Assembly: GCA_031769625.1 (NCBI GenBank)
Contig: JAUIMM010000718.1
Span: 248,001-312,000, forward strand
DNA: 64,000 nucleotides
Source of the DNA: Taudactylus pleione
Lineage: Eukaryota; Chordata; Amphibia; Anura; Myobatrachidae
Reading direction: 5' to 3'
Below are positions 21,701 to 32,800 of the stretch, piece by piece; the first letter of the stretch is position 1, and the number at the start of each line of letters is the position of its first letter. A model generated the notes under the pieces. That model saw nothing but the letters and a program-made list of their open reading frames with translations. It had not been told where the DNA came from and made no database searches. The position numbers were made by a program, and so were the translations under genes.

Positions 21701-24700
21701 GCTACAAGAGGAGATATCACAAAGTATGCGCTTTTATTGTATCCATTGGTTTCAATGCATTTTGGCCAAAAATGAGCATTTGCTGTTTTCTCTTAAACGC
21801 AACATGGGAGAAAAACAATTTCACATCACATTTGTGGGTCTTGGTCTTCAACACAATCTGTGAAATTTTGAGCTGTCTGTGTTTGCTACAAGAGGAGATA
21901 TCACAAAGTATGCGCTTTTATTGTATCCATTGGTTTCAATGCATTTTGGCCTAAAACGAGCGTTTGCTGTTTTCTCTTAAACGCAACATGGGAAAAAACA
22001 TTTCACATCACATTTGTGGGTCTTGGTCTTCAACACAATCTGTGAAATTTTGAGCTGTCTGTGTTTGCTACAAGAGGAGATATCACAAAGTATGCGCTTT
22101 TGTTGTATCCATTGGTTTCAGTACATTTTGGCCTAAAACAAGCATTTGCTCTTTTCTCTTAAATGCAACATGGGAGAAAACCCATTTCACATCACATTTG
22201 TGGGTCTTGGTCTTCAACACAATCTGTGAAATTTTGAGCTGTCTGTGTTTGCTACAAGAGGAGATATCACAAAGTATGCGCTTTTGTTGTATCCATTGGT
22301 TTCAATGCATTTTGGACTAAAACTAGCATTTGCTGTTTTCTCTTAAACGCAAAATGGGAGAAAAACCATTTCACATCACATTTGTGGGTCTTGGTCTTCA
22401 ACACAATCTGTGAAAATTTGAGCTGTCTGTGTTTGCTACAAGAGGAGATAGTACAAAGTAAGCGCTTTTATTGTATCCATTGGTTTCAATGCATTTTGGC
22501 CTAAAATGAGCATTTGCTGTTTTCTCCTAAATGCAACATGGGAGAAAAACCATTTCACATCACATTTGTGGGTCTTGGTCTTCAACACAATCTGTGAAAT
22601 TTTGAGCTGTCTGTGTTTGCTACAAGAGGAGATATCACAAAGTATGCGCTTTTGTTGTATCCATTGGTTTCAATGCATTTTGGACTAAAACTAGCATTTG
22701 CTGTTTTCTCTTAAACGCAAAATGGGAGAAAAACCATTTCACATCACATTTGTGGGTCTTGGTCTTCAACACAATCTGTGAAAATTTGAGCTGTCTGTGT
22801 TTGCTACAAGAGGAGATAGTACAAAGTATGCGCTTTTATTGTATCCATTGGTTTCAATGCATTTTGGCCTAAAACTAGCGTTTGCTGTTTTCTCTTAAAC
22901 GCAACATGGGAGAAAAAACATTTCACATCACATTTGTGGGTCTTAGTCTTCAACACAATCTGTGAAATTTTGAGCTGTCTGTGTTTGCTACAAGAGGAGA
23001 TATCACAAAGTATGCGCTTTTGTTGTTTCCATTGGTTTCAAAGCATTTTGGCCTAAAACGAGCATTTGCTGTTTTCTCTTAAATGCAACATGGGACAAAA
23101 ACCATTTCACATCACATTTGTGGGTCTTGGTCTTCAACACAATCTGTGAAATTTTGAGCTGTCTGTTTTTGCTACAAGAGGAGATATCACAAAGTATGCG
23201 CTTTTGTTGTATCCATTGGTTTCCGTGTATTTTGGCCTAAAACGAGTATTTGCTGTTTTCTCTTAAAAGCAACATGGGAGAAAAACAATTTCACATCACA
23301 TTTGTGGGTCTTGTTATTCAACACAATCTGTGAAATTTTGAGCTGTCTATGTTTGCTACAAGAGGAGATATCACAAAGTATGCACTTTTGTTGTATCCAT
23401 TGGTTTCAATGCATTTTGGCCAAAAATGAGCATTTGCTGTTTTCTCTTAAATGCAACATGTTAGAAAAACCATTTCAAATCACATTTGTGGGTCTTGGTC
23501 TTCAACACAATCTGTGAAAATTTGAGCTGTCTGTGTTTGCTACAAGAGGAGATATCACAAAGTATGCGCTTTTACTGTATCCATTGGTTTCAATGCATTT
23601 TGGACTAAAACGAGCGTTTGCTGTTTTCTCTTAAACGCAACATGGGAAAAAACATTTCACATCACATTTGTGGGTCTTGGTCTTCAACACAATCTGTGAA
23701 ATTTTGAGCTGTCTGTGTTTGCTACAAGAGGAGATATCACAAAGTATGCGCTTTTGTTGTATCCATTGGTTTCAGTGCATTTTGGCCTAAAACGAGCATT
23801 TGCTCTTTTCTCTTAAACGCAACGTGGGAGAAAACCCATTTCACATCACATTTGTGGGTCTTGGTCTTCAACACAATCTGTGAAATTTTGAGCTGTCTGT
23901 GTTTGCTACAAGAGGAGATATCACAAAGTATGCGCTTTTATTGTATCCATTGGTTTCAATGCATTTTGGCCAAAAACGAGCATTTGCTGTTTTCTCTTAA
24001 ACGCAAAATGGGAGAAAAACCATTTCACATCACATTTGTGGGTCTTGGTCTTCAACACAATCTGTGAAAATTTGAGCTGTCTGTGTTTGCTACAAGAGGA
24101 GATAGTACAAAGTAAGCGCTTTTATTGTATCCATTGGTTTCAATGCATTTTGGCCTAAAATGAGCATTTGCTGTTTTCTCCTAAATGCAACATGGGAGAA
24201 AAACCATTTCACATCACATTTGTGGGTCTTGGTCTTCAACACAATCTGTGAAATTTTGAGCTGTCTGTGTTTGCTACAAGAGGAGATATCACAAAGTATG
24301 CGCTTTTGTTGTTTCCATTGGTTTCAAAGCATTTTGGCCTAAAACGAGCATTTGCTGTTTTTCTCTTAAATGCAACATGGGACAAAAACCATTTCACATC
24401 ACATTTGTGGGTCTTGGTCTTCAACACAATCTGTGAAATTTTGAGCTGTCTGTTTTTGCTACAAGAGGAGATATCACAAAGTATGCGCTTTTGTTGTATC
24501 CATTGGTTTCCGTGTATTTTGGCCTAAAACAAGTATTTGCTGTTTTCTCTTAAAAGCAACATGGGAGAAAAACAATTTCACATCACATTTGTGGGTCTTG
24601 TTATTCAACACAATCTGTGAAATTTTGAGCTGTCTATGTTTGCTACAAGAGGAGATATCACAAAGTATGCACTTTTGTTGTATCCATTGGTTTCAATGCA

Positions 24701-27700
24701 TTTTGGCCAAAAATGAGCATTTGCTGTTTTGTCTTAAATGCAACATGGGAGAAAAACCATTTCAAATCACATTTGTGGGTCTTGGTCTTCAACACAATCT
24801 GTGAAAATTTGAGCTGTCTGTGTTTGCTACAAGAGGAGATATCACAAAGTATGCGCTTTTATTGTATCCATTGGTTTCAATGCATTTTGGACTAAAACTA
24901 GCGTTTGCTGTTTTCTCTTAAACGCAACATGGGAAAAAACATTTCACATCACATTTGTGGGTCTTGGTCTTCAACACAATCTGTGAAATTTTGAGCTGTC
25001 TGTGTTTGCTACAAGAGGAGATATCACAAAGTATGCGCTTTTGTTGTATCCATTGGTTTCAGTGCATTTTGGCCTAAAACGAGCATTTGCTCTTTTCTCT
25101 TAAACGCAACATGGGAGAAAACCCATTTCACATCACATTTGTGGGTCTTGGTCTTCAACACAATCTGTGAAATTTTGAGCTGTCTGTGTTTGCTACAAGA
25201 GGAGATATCACAAAGTATGCGCTTTTATTGTATCCATTGGTTTCAATGCATTTTGGCCAAAAACGAGCATTTGCTGTTTTCTCTTAAACGCAACATGGGA
25301 GAAAAACAATTTCACATCACATTTGTGGGTCTTGGTCTTCAACACAATCTGTGAAATTTTGAGCTGTCTGTGTTTGCTACAAGAGGAGATATCACAAAGT
25401 ATGCGCTTTTATTGTATCCATTGGTTTCAATGCATTTTGGCCTAAAACGAGCGTTTGCTGTTTTCTCTTAAACGCAACATGGGAAAAAACATTTCACATC
25501 ACATTTGTGGGTCTTGGTCTTCAACACAATCTGTGAAATTTTGAGCTGTCTGTGTTTGCTACAAGAGGAGATATCACAAAGTATGCGCTTTTGTTGTATC
25601 CATTGGTTTCAGTACATTTTGGCCTAAAACAAGCATTTGCTCTTTTCTCTTAAATGCAACATGGGAGAAAACCCATTTCACATCACATTTGTGGGTCTTG
25701 GTCTTCAACACAATCTGTGAAATTTTGAGCTGTCTGTGTTTGCTACAAGAGGAGATATCACAAAGTATGCGCTTTTGTTGTATCCATTGGTTTCAATGCA
25801 TTTTGGACTAAAACTAGCATTTGCTGTTTTCTCTTAAACGCAAAATGGGAGAAAAACAATTTCACATCACATTTGTGGGTCTTGTTATTCAACACAATCT
25901 GTGAAATTTTGAGCTGTCTATGTTTGCTACAAGAGGAGATAGTACAAAGTAAGCGCTTTTATTGTATCCATTGGTTTCAATGCATTTTGGCCAAAAATGA
26001 GCATTTGCTGTTTTCTCTTAAATGCAACATGGGAGAAAAACCATTTCAAATCACATTTGTGGGTCTTGGTCTTCAACACAATCTGTGAAAATTTGAGCTG
26101 TCTGTGTTTGCTACAAGAGGAGATATCACAAAGTATGCGCTTTTATTGTATCCATTGGTTTCAATGCATTTTGGACTAAAACGAGCGTTTGCTGTTTTCT
26201 CTTAAACGCAACATGGGAAAAAACATTTCACATCACATTTGTGGGTCTTGGTCTTCAACACAATCTGTGAAATTTTGAGCTGTCTGTGTTTGCTACAAGA
26301 GGAGATATCACAAAGTATGCGCTTTTGTTGTATCCATTGGTTTCAGTGCATTTTGGCCTAAAACGAGCATTTGCTCTTTTCTCTTAAACGCAACGTGGGA
26401 GAAAACCCATTTCACATCACATTTGTGGGTCTTGGTCTTCAACACAATCTGTGAAATTTTGAGCTGTCTGTGTTTGCTACAAGAGGAGATATCACAAAGT
26501 ATGCGCTTTTGTTGTATCCATTGGTTTCAATGCATTTTGGACTAAAACTAGCATTTGCTGTTTTCTCTTAAACGCAAAATGGGAGAAAAACCATTTCACA
26601 TCACATTTGTGGGTCTTGGTCTTCAACACAATCTGTGAAAATTTGAGCTGTCTGTGTTTGCTACAAGAGGAGATAGTACAAAGTATGCGCTTTTATTGTA
26701 TCCATTGGTTTCAATGCATTTTGGCCTAAAACTAGCGTTTGCTGTTTTCTCTTAAACGCAACATGGGAGAAAAAACATTTCACATCACATTTGTGGGTCT
26801 TAGTCTTCAACACAATCTGTGAAATTTTGAGCTGTCTGTGTTTGCTACAAGAGGAGATATCACAAAGTATGCGCTTTTGTTGTTTCCTTTGATTTCAAAG
26901 GATTTTGGCCTAAAACGAGCATTTGCTGTTTTCTCTTAAATGCAACATGGGACAAAAACCATTTCACATCACATTTGTGGGTCTTGGTCTTCAACACAAT
27001 CTGTGAAATTTTGAGCTGTCTGTTTTTGCTACAAGAGGAGATATCACAAAGTATGCGCTTTTGTTGTATCCATTGGTTTCCGTGTATTTTGGCCTAAAAC
27101 GAGTATTTGCTGTTTTCTCTTAAAAGCAACATGGGAGAAAAACAATTTCACATCACATTTGTGGGTCTTGTTATTCAACACAATCTGTGAAATTTTGAGC
27201 TGTCTATGTTTGCTACAAGAGGAGATATCACAAAGTATGCACTTTTGTTGTATCCATTGGTTTCAATGCATTTTGGCCAAAAATGAGCATTTGCTGTTTT
27301 CTCTTAAATGCAACATGTTAGAAAAACCATTTCAAATCACATTTGTGGGTCTTGGTCTTCAACACAATCTGTGAAAATTTGAGCTGTCTGTGTTTGCTAC
27401 AAGAGGAGATATCACAAAGTATGCGCTTTTATTGTATCCATTGGTTTCAATGCATTTTGGACTAAAACGAGCGTTTGCTGTTTTCTCTTAAACGCAACAT
27501 GGGAAAAAACATTTCACATCACATTTGTGGGTCTTGGTCTTCAACACAATCTGTGAAATTTTGAGCTGTCTGTGTTTGCTACAAGAGGAGATATCACAAA
27601 GTATGCGCTTTTGTTGTATCCATTGGTTTCAGTGCATTTTGGCCTAAAACGAGCATTTGCTCTTTTCTCTTAAACGCAACGTGGGAGAAAACCCATTTCA

Positions 27701-28638
27701 CATCACATTTGTGGGTCTTGGTCTTCAACACAATCTGTGAAATTTTGAGCTGTCTGTGTTTGCTACAAGAGGAGATATCACAAAGTATGCGCTTTTATTG
27801 TATCCATTGGTTTCAATGCATTTTGGCCAAAAACGAGCATTTGCTGTTTTCTCTTAAACGCAACATGGGAGAAAAACAATTTCACATCACATTTGTGGGT
27901 CTTGGTCTTCAACACAATCTGTGAAATTTTGAGCTGTCTGTGTTTGCTACAAGAGGAGATATCACAAAGTATGCGCTTTTATTGTATCCATTGGTTTCAA
28001 TGCATTTTGGCCTAAAACGAGCGTTTGCTGTTTTCTCTTAAACGCAACATGGGAAAAAACATTTCACATCACATTTGTGGGTCTTGGTCTTCAACACAAT
28101 CTGTGAAATTTTGAGCTGTCTGTGTTTGCTACAAGAGGAGATATCACAAAGTATGCGCTTTTGTTGTATCCATTGGTTTCAGTACATTTTGGCCTAAAAC
28201 AAGCATTTGCTCTTTTCTCTTAAATGCAACATGGGAGAAAACCCATTTCACATCACATTTGTGGGTCTTGGTCTTCAACACAATCTGTGAAATTTTGAGC
28301 TGTCTCTGTTTGCTACAAGAGGAGATATCACAAAGTATGCGCTTTTGTTGTATCCATTGGTTTCAATGCATTTTGGACTAAAACTAGCATTTGCTGTTTT
28401 CTCTTAAACGCAAAATGGGAGAAAAACCATTTCACATCACATTTGTGGGTCTTGGTCTTCAACACAATCTGTGAAAATTTGAGCTGTCTGTGTTTGCTAC
28501 AAGAGGAGATAGTACAAAGTATGCGCTTTTATTGTATCCATTGGTTTCAATGCATTTTGGCCTAAAACTAGCGTTTGCTGTTTTCTCTTAAACGCAACAT
28601 GGGAGAAAAAACATTTCACATCACATTTGTGGGTCTTA
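9731..28638. repeat. 184-bp satellite with higher-order repeat organisation (core 7-mer of 1,286 bp)
   Basis: Monomer types recur in fixed order. A: cttgttattcaac, ctatgtttgc, ccaaaaatgagc. B: gactaaaacgagcg, gggaaaaaac (182 bp). C: cagtgcattt, gctctttt, cgtggg. D: gactaaaactagc, caaaatggg. E: gatagtac, actagcg, cttagtc. F: tttccattgg, caaagcattt, gggacaaaa. G: ctgtttttgct, tgtattttgg, aaaagcaac. A-type monomers start near 11180, 12650, 13936, 15772, 17424, 19260, 20546, 21464, 23302, 24589, 25873 and 27159. Intervals of 1470, 1286, 1836, 1652, 1836, 1286, 918, 1838, 1287, 1284 and 1286 correspond to 8, 7, 10, 9, 10, 7, 5, 10, 7, 7 and 7 monomers. Short open frames repeated here are the same satellite in different frames and have no coding support. 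Confidence 0.93.
12650..13935. repeat. Representative canonical HOR unit A-B-C-D-E-F-G
   Basis: This 1,286-bp block contains one of each of the seven monomer types in order. Its length equals seven 184-bp monomers minus the 2 bp missing from type B (gggaaaaaac instead of gggagaaaaac). The units at 11180-12649 (8-mer with an extra ccaaaaacaagc monomer between E and F) and 13936-15771 (10-mer with three inserted types between C and D) use the same core. Confidence 0.88.
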
Positions 28639-28963
28639 TTGTCAGATTTGTCAGATGAACGACTGAACGATTAAACGATTTAAACGATTTGGACGATTTG
28701 ACCAGAGTTTTGAACGATTTGAACGATTTGAACGATTGAACGATTTTTGACTGCATTAAAATGAATGGAATCGTCCAAGTCTGACTGCAAACACATCAGA
28801 TGTCAGAAATCGTTATCTGACCATCGGGAACGCGCATCGTTGATCGTCCATCGTTCAGGCATGTCAGATATGAACGATTTTCCTTCAGATATGAACGACT
28901 GAACGATTTTAAAATCGTTATCGTTCATATCTGAAGGAAAAATCTGACCGTGTGTATGCAGCT
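28639..28963. mobile_element. 325-bp non-autonomous DNA-transposon-like insertion (MITE), copy 1
   Basis: This non-satellite block sits inside an E-type monomer. The empty site gggtcttagtcttc is present many times elsewhere (for example near 10451), with one tta. The filled site has tta on both sides (28636-28638 and 28964-28966), giving a 3-bp TTA target-site duplication. PIF/Harbinger elements duplicate TWA, so that superfamily is the best guess. The interior is built of aacgattt-like short repeats. Near the 3' end are two perfect 21-bp inverted arms (28878-28898 and 28921-28941) around an 18-bp perfect palindrome (28902-28919). The ends are asymmetric: gtcagattt lies 2 bp from the left end but, inverted, about 15 bp from the right end. 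There is no transposase frame. Confidence 0.85.
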
Positions 28964-29518
28964 TTAGTCTTCAACACAATCTGTGAAATTTTAAGCTGTC
29001 TGTGTTTGCTACAAGAGGAGATATCACAAAGTATGCGCTTTTGTTGTATCAATTGGTTTCAATGCATTTTGGCCTAAAATGAGCATTTGCTGTTTTCTCT
29101 TAAATGCAACATGGGAGAAAAATCATTTCAAATCACATTTGTGGGTCTTGGTCTTCAACACAATCTGTGAAAATTTGAGCTGTCTGTGTTTGCTACAAGA
29201 GGAGATATCACAAAGTATGCGCTTTTATTGTATCCATTGGTTTCAATGCATTTTGGCCAAAAACGAGCATTTGCTGTTTTCTCTTAAACGCAACATGGGA
29301 GAAAAACCATTTCACATCACATTTGTGGGTCTTGGTCTTCAACACAATCTGTGAAAATTTGAACTGTCTGTGTTTGCTACAAGAGGAGATATCACAAAGT
29401 ATGCGCTTTTATTGTATCCATTGGTTTCAATGCATTTTGGCCTAAAACTAGCGTTTGCTGTTTTCTCTTAAACGCAACATGGGAGAAAAAACATTTCACA
29501 TCACATTTGTGGGTCTTA
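28964..29518. repeat. Three satellite monomers between the two MITE copies
   Basis: These 555 bp equal three 184-bp monomers plus the 3-bp TTA duplication. They continue the array from cttagtcttc, with distinctive changes ttttaagctg near 28990 and tgtatcaattgg near 29045 that recur after the second MITE copy at +880 bp. Confidence 0.9.
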
Positions 29519-29843
29519 TTGTCAGATTTGTCAGATGAACGACTGAACGATTAAACGATTTAAACGATTTGGACGATTTGACCAAAGTTTTGAACGATTT
29601 GAACGATTTGAACGATTGAACGATTTTTGACTGCATTAAAATGAATGGAATCGTCCAAGTCTGACTGCAAACACATCAGATGTCAGAAATCGTTATCTGA
29701 CCATCGGGAACGCGCATCGTTGATCGTCCATCGTTCAGGCATGTCAGATATGAACGATTTTCCTTCAGATATGAACGACTCAACGATTTTAAAATCGTTA
29801 TCGTTCATATCTGAAGGAAAAATCTGACCGTGTGTATGCAGCT
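29519..29843. mobile_element. 325-bp MITE, copy 2 (duplicated with its satellite flank)
   Basis: This lies exactly 880 bp from copy 1, with the same ends, the same flanking tta (29516-29518 and 29844-29846) and the same monomer context. I see two substitutions between copies: g at 28705 versus a at 29585, and g at 28901 versus c at 29781. The second removes a stop and creates a 60-residue open frame (29645-29827, +) that is not a gene. The shared flanks show that it arose by tandem duplication of array and not by a second transposition. Confidence 0.88.
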
Positions 29844-32800
29844 TTAGTCTTCAACACAATCTGTGAAATTTTAAGCTGTCTGTGTTTGCTACAAGAGGAG
29901 ATATCACAAAGTATGCGCTTTTGTTGTATCAATTGGTTTCAATGCATTTTGGCCTAAAATGAGCATTTGCTGTTTTCTCTTAAATGCAACATGGGAGAAA
30001 TATCATTTCAAATCACATTTGTGGGTCTTGGTCTTCAACACAATCTGTGAAAATTTGAGCTGTCTGTGTTTGCTACAAGAGGAGATATCACAAAGTATGC
30101 GCTTTTATTGTATCCATTGGTTTCAATGCATTTTGGCCAAAAACGAGCATTTGCTGTTTTCTCTTAAACGCAACATGGGAGAAAAACCATTTCACATCAC
30201 ATTTGTGGGTCTTGGTCTTCAACACAATCTGTGAAAATTTGAACTGTCTGTGTTTGCTACAAGAGGAGATATCACAAAGTATGCGCTTTTATTGTATCCA
30301 TTGGTTTCAATGCATTTTGGACAAAAACGAGCATTTGCTGTTTTCTCTTAAACGCAACATGGGAGAAAAACAATTTCACATCACATTTGTGGGTCTTGGT
30401 CTTCAACACAATCTGTGAAATTTTGAGCTGTCTGTGTTTGCTACAAGAGGAGATATCACAAAGTAAGCGCTTTTATTGTATCCATTGGTTTCAATGCATT
30501 TTGGCCTAAAACGAGCGTTTGCTGTTTTCTCTTAAACACAACATGGGAAAAAACATTTCACATCACATTTGTGGGTCTTGGTCTTCAACACAATCTGTGA
30601 AATTTTGAGCTGTCTGTGATTGCTACAAGAGGAGATATCACAAAGTATGCGCTTTTGTTGTATTCATTGGTTTCAGTGCATTTTGGCCTAAAACGAGCAT
30701 TTGCTCTTTTCTCTCAAACGCAACATGGGAGAAAACCCATTTCACATCACATTTGTGGGTCTTGGTCTTCAACACAATCTGTGAAATTTTGAGCAGTCTG
30801 TGTTTGCTACAAGAGGAGATATCACAAAGTATGCGCTTTTGTTGTATCCATTGGTTTCAATGCATTTTGGACTAAAACTAGCATTTGCTGTTTTCTCTTA
30901 AACGCAAAATGGGAGAAAAAACATTTCACATCACATTTGTGGGTCTTGGTCTTCAACACAATCTGTGAAAATTTGAGCTGTCTGTGTTTGCTACAAGAGG
31001 AGATAGTACAAAGTAAGCGCTTTTATTGTATCCATTGGTTTCAATGCATTTTGGCCTAAAACTAGCGTTTGCTGTTTTCTCTTAAATGCAACATGGGAGA
31101 AAAAACATTTCACATCACATTTGTGGGTCTTAGTCTTCAACACAATCTGTGAAATTTTGAGCTGTCTGTGTTTGCTACAAGAGGAGATATCACAAAGTAT
31201 GCGCTTTTGTTGTATCCATTGGTTTCAATGCATTTTGGCCTAAAATGAGCATTTGCTGTTTTCTCTTAAATGCAACATGGGAGAAAAATCATTTCAAATC
31301 ACATTTGTGGGTCTTGGTCTTCAACACAATCTGTGAAAATTTGAGCTGTCTGTGTTTGCTACAAGAGGAGATATCACAAAGTATGCGCTTTTATTGTATC
31401 CATTGGTTTCAATGCATTTTGGCCAAAAACGAGCATTTGCTGTTTTCTCCTAAATGCAACATGGGAGAAAAACCATTTCACATCACATTTGTGGGTCTTG
31501 GTCTTCAACACAATCTGTGAAATTTTGAGCTGTCTGTGTTTGCTACAAGAGGAGATATCACAAAGTATGCGCTTTTGTTGTTTCCATTGGTTTCAAAGCA
31601 TTTTGGCCTAAAACGAGCATTTGCTGTTTTCTCTTAAATGCAACATGGGACAAAAACCATTTCACATCACATTTGTGGGTCTTGGTCTTCAACACAATCT
31701 GTGAAATTTTGAGCTGTCTGTTTTTGCTACAAGAGGAGATATCACAAAGTATGCGCTTTTGTTGTATCCATTGGTTTCCGTGTATTTTGGCCTAAAACAA
31801 GTATTTGCTGTTTTCTCTTAAAAGCAACATGGGAGAAAAACAATTTCACATCACATTTGTGGGTCTTGTTATTCAACACAATCTGTGAAATTTTGAGCTG
31901 TCTATGTTTGCTACAAGAGGAGATATCACAAAGTATGCACTTTTGTTGTATCCATTGGTTTCAATGCATTTTGGCCTAAAACGAGCGTTTGCTGTTTTCT
32001 CTTAAATGCAACATGGGAGAAAAACCATTTCAAATCACATTTGTGGGTCTTGGTCTTCAACACAATCTGTGAAAATTTGAGCTGTCTGTGTTTGCTACAA
32101 GAGGAGATATCACAAAGTATGCGCTTTTATTGTATCCATTGGTTTCAATGCATTTTGGACTAAAACGAGCGTTTGCTGTTTTCTCTTAAACGCAACATGG
32201 GAAAAAACATTTCACATCACATATGTGGGTCTTGGTCTTCAACACAATCTGTGAAATTTTGAGCTGTCTGTGTTTGCTACAAGAGGAGATATCACAAAGT
32301 ATGCGCTTTTGTTGTATCCATTGGTTTCAGTGCATTTTGGCCTAAAACGAGCATTTGCTCTTTTCTCTTAAACGCAACGTGGGAGAAAACCCATTTCACA
32401 TCACATTTGTGGGTCTTGGTCTTCAACACAATCTGTGAAATTTTGAGCTGTCTGTGTTTGCTACAAGAGGAGATATCACAAAGTATGCGCTTTTGTTGTA
32501 TCCATTGGTTTCAATGCATTTTGGACTAAAACTAGCATTTGCTGTTTTCTCTTAAACGCAAAATGGGAGAAAAACCATTTCACATCACATTTGTGGGTCT
32601 TGGTCTTCAACACAATCTGTGAAAATTTGAGCTGTCTGTGTTTGCTACAAGAGGAGATAGTACAAAGTATGCGCTTTTATTGTATCCATTGGTTTCAATG
32701 CATTTTGGCCTAAAACTAGCGTTTGCTGTTTTCTCTTAAACGCAACATGGGAGAAAAAACATTTCACATCACATTTGTGGGTCTTAGTCTTCAACACAAT

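Larger units (their letters stand above)
28510..30310. repeat. 880-bp tandem duplication carrying the MITE plus three monomers
   Basis: About 28.51-29.43 kb matches about 29.39-30.31 kb at an offset of 880 bp. Shared private changes include ttttaagctg, tgtatcaattgg and tttgaactgtc (29360 and 30240). Left of the match, gatagtac in copy 1 becomes gatatcac in copy 2. Right of it, cctaaaactagcg becomes gacaaaaacgagc. Confidence 0.85.

Noticed and set aside
28636..28966. piggyBac-type insertion (TTAA target)
   Set aside because: The empty sites show that only TTA is duplicated, and no TTAA occurs at either edge.
29645..29827. 60-residue frame inside the second MITE copy
   Set aside because: It exists only because one substitution removed a stop present in the first copy, and it reads through inverted repeats.
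28639..29843. Two independent MITE insertions
   Set aside because: Both copies share the same site, the same flanking private mutations and an exact 880-bp offset, so a single insertion followed by duplication explains them.
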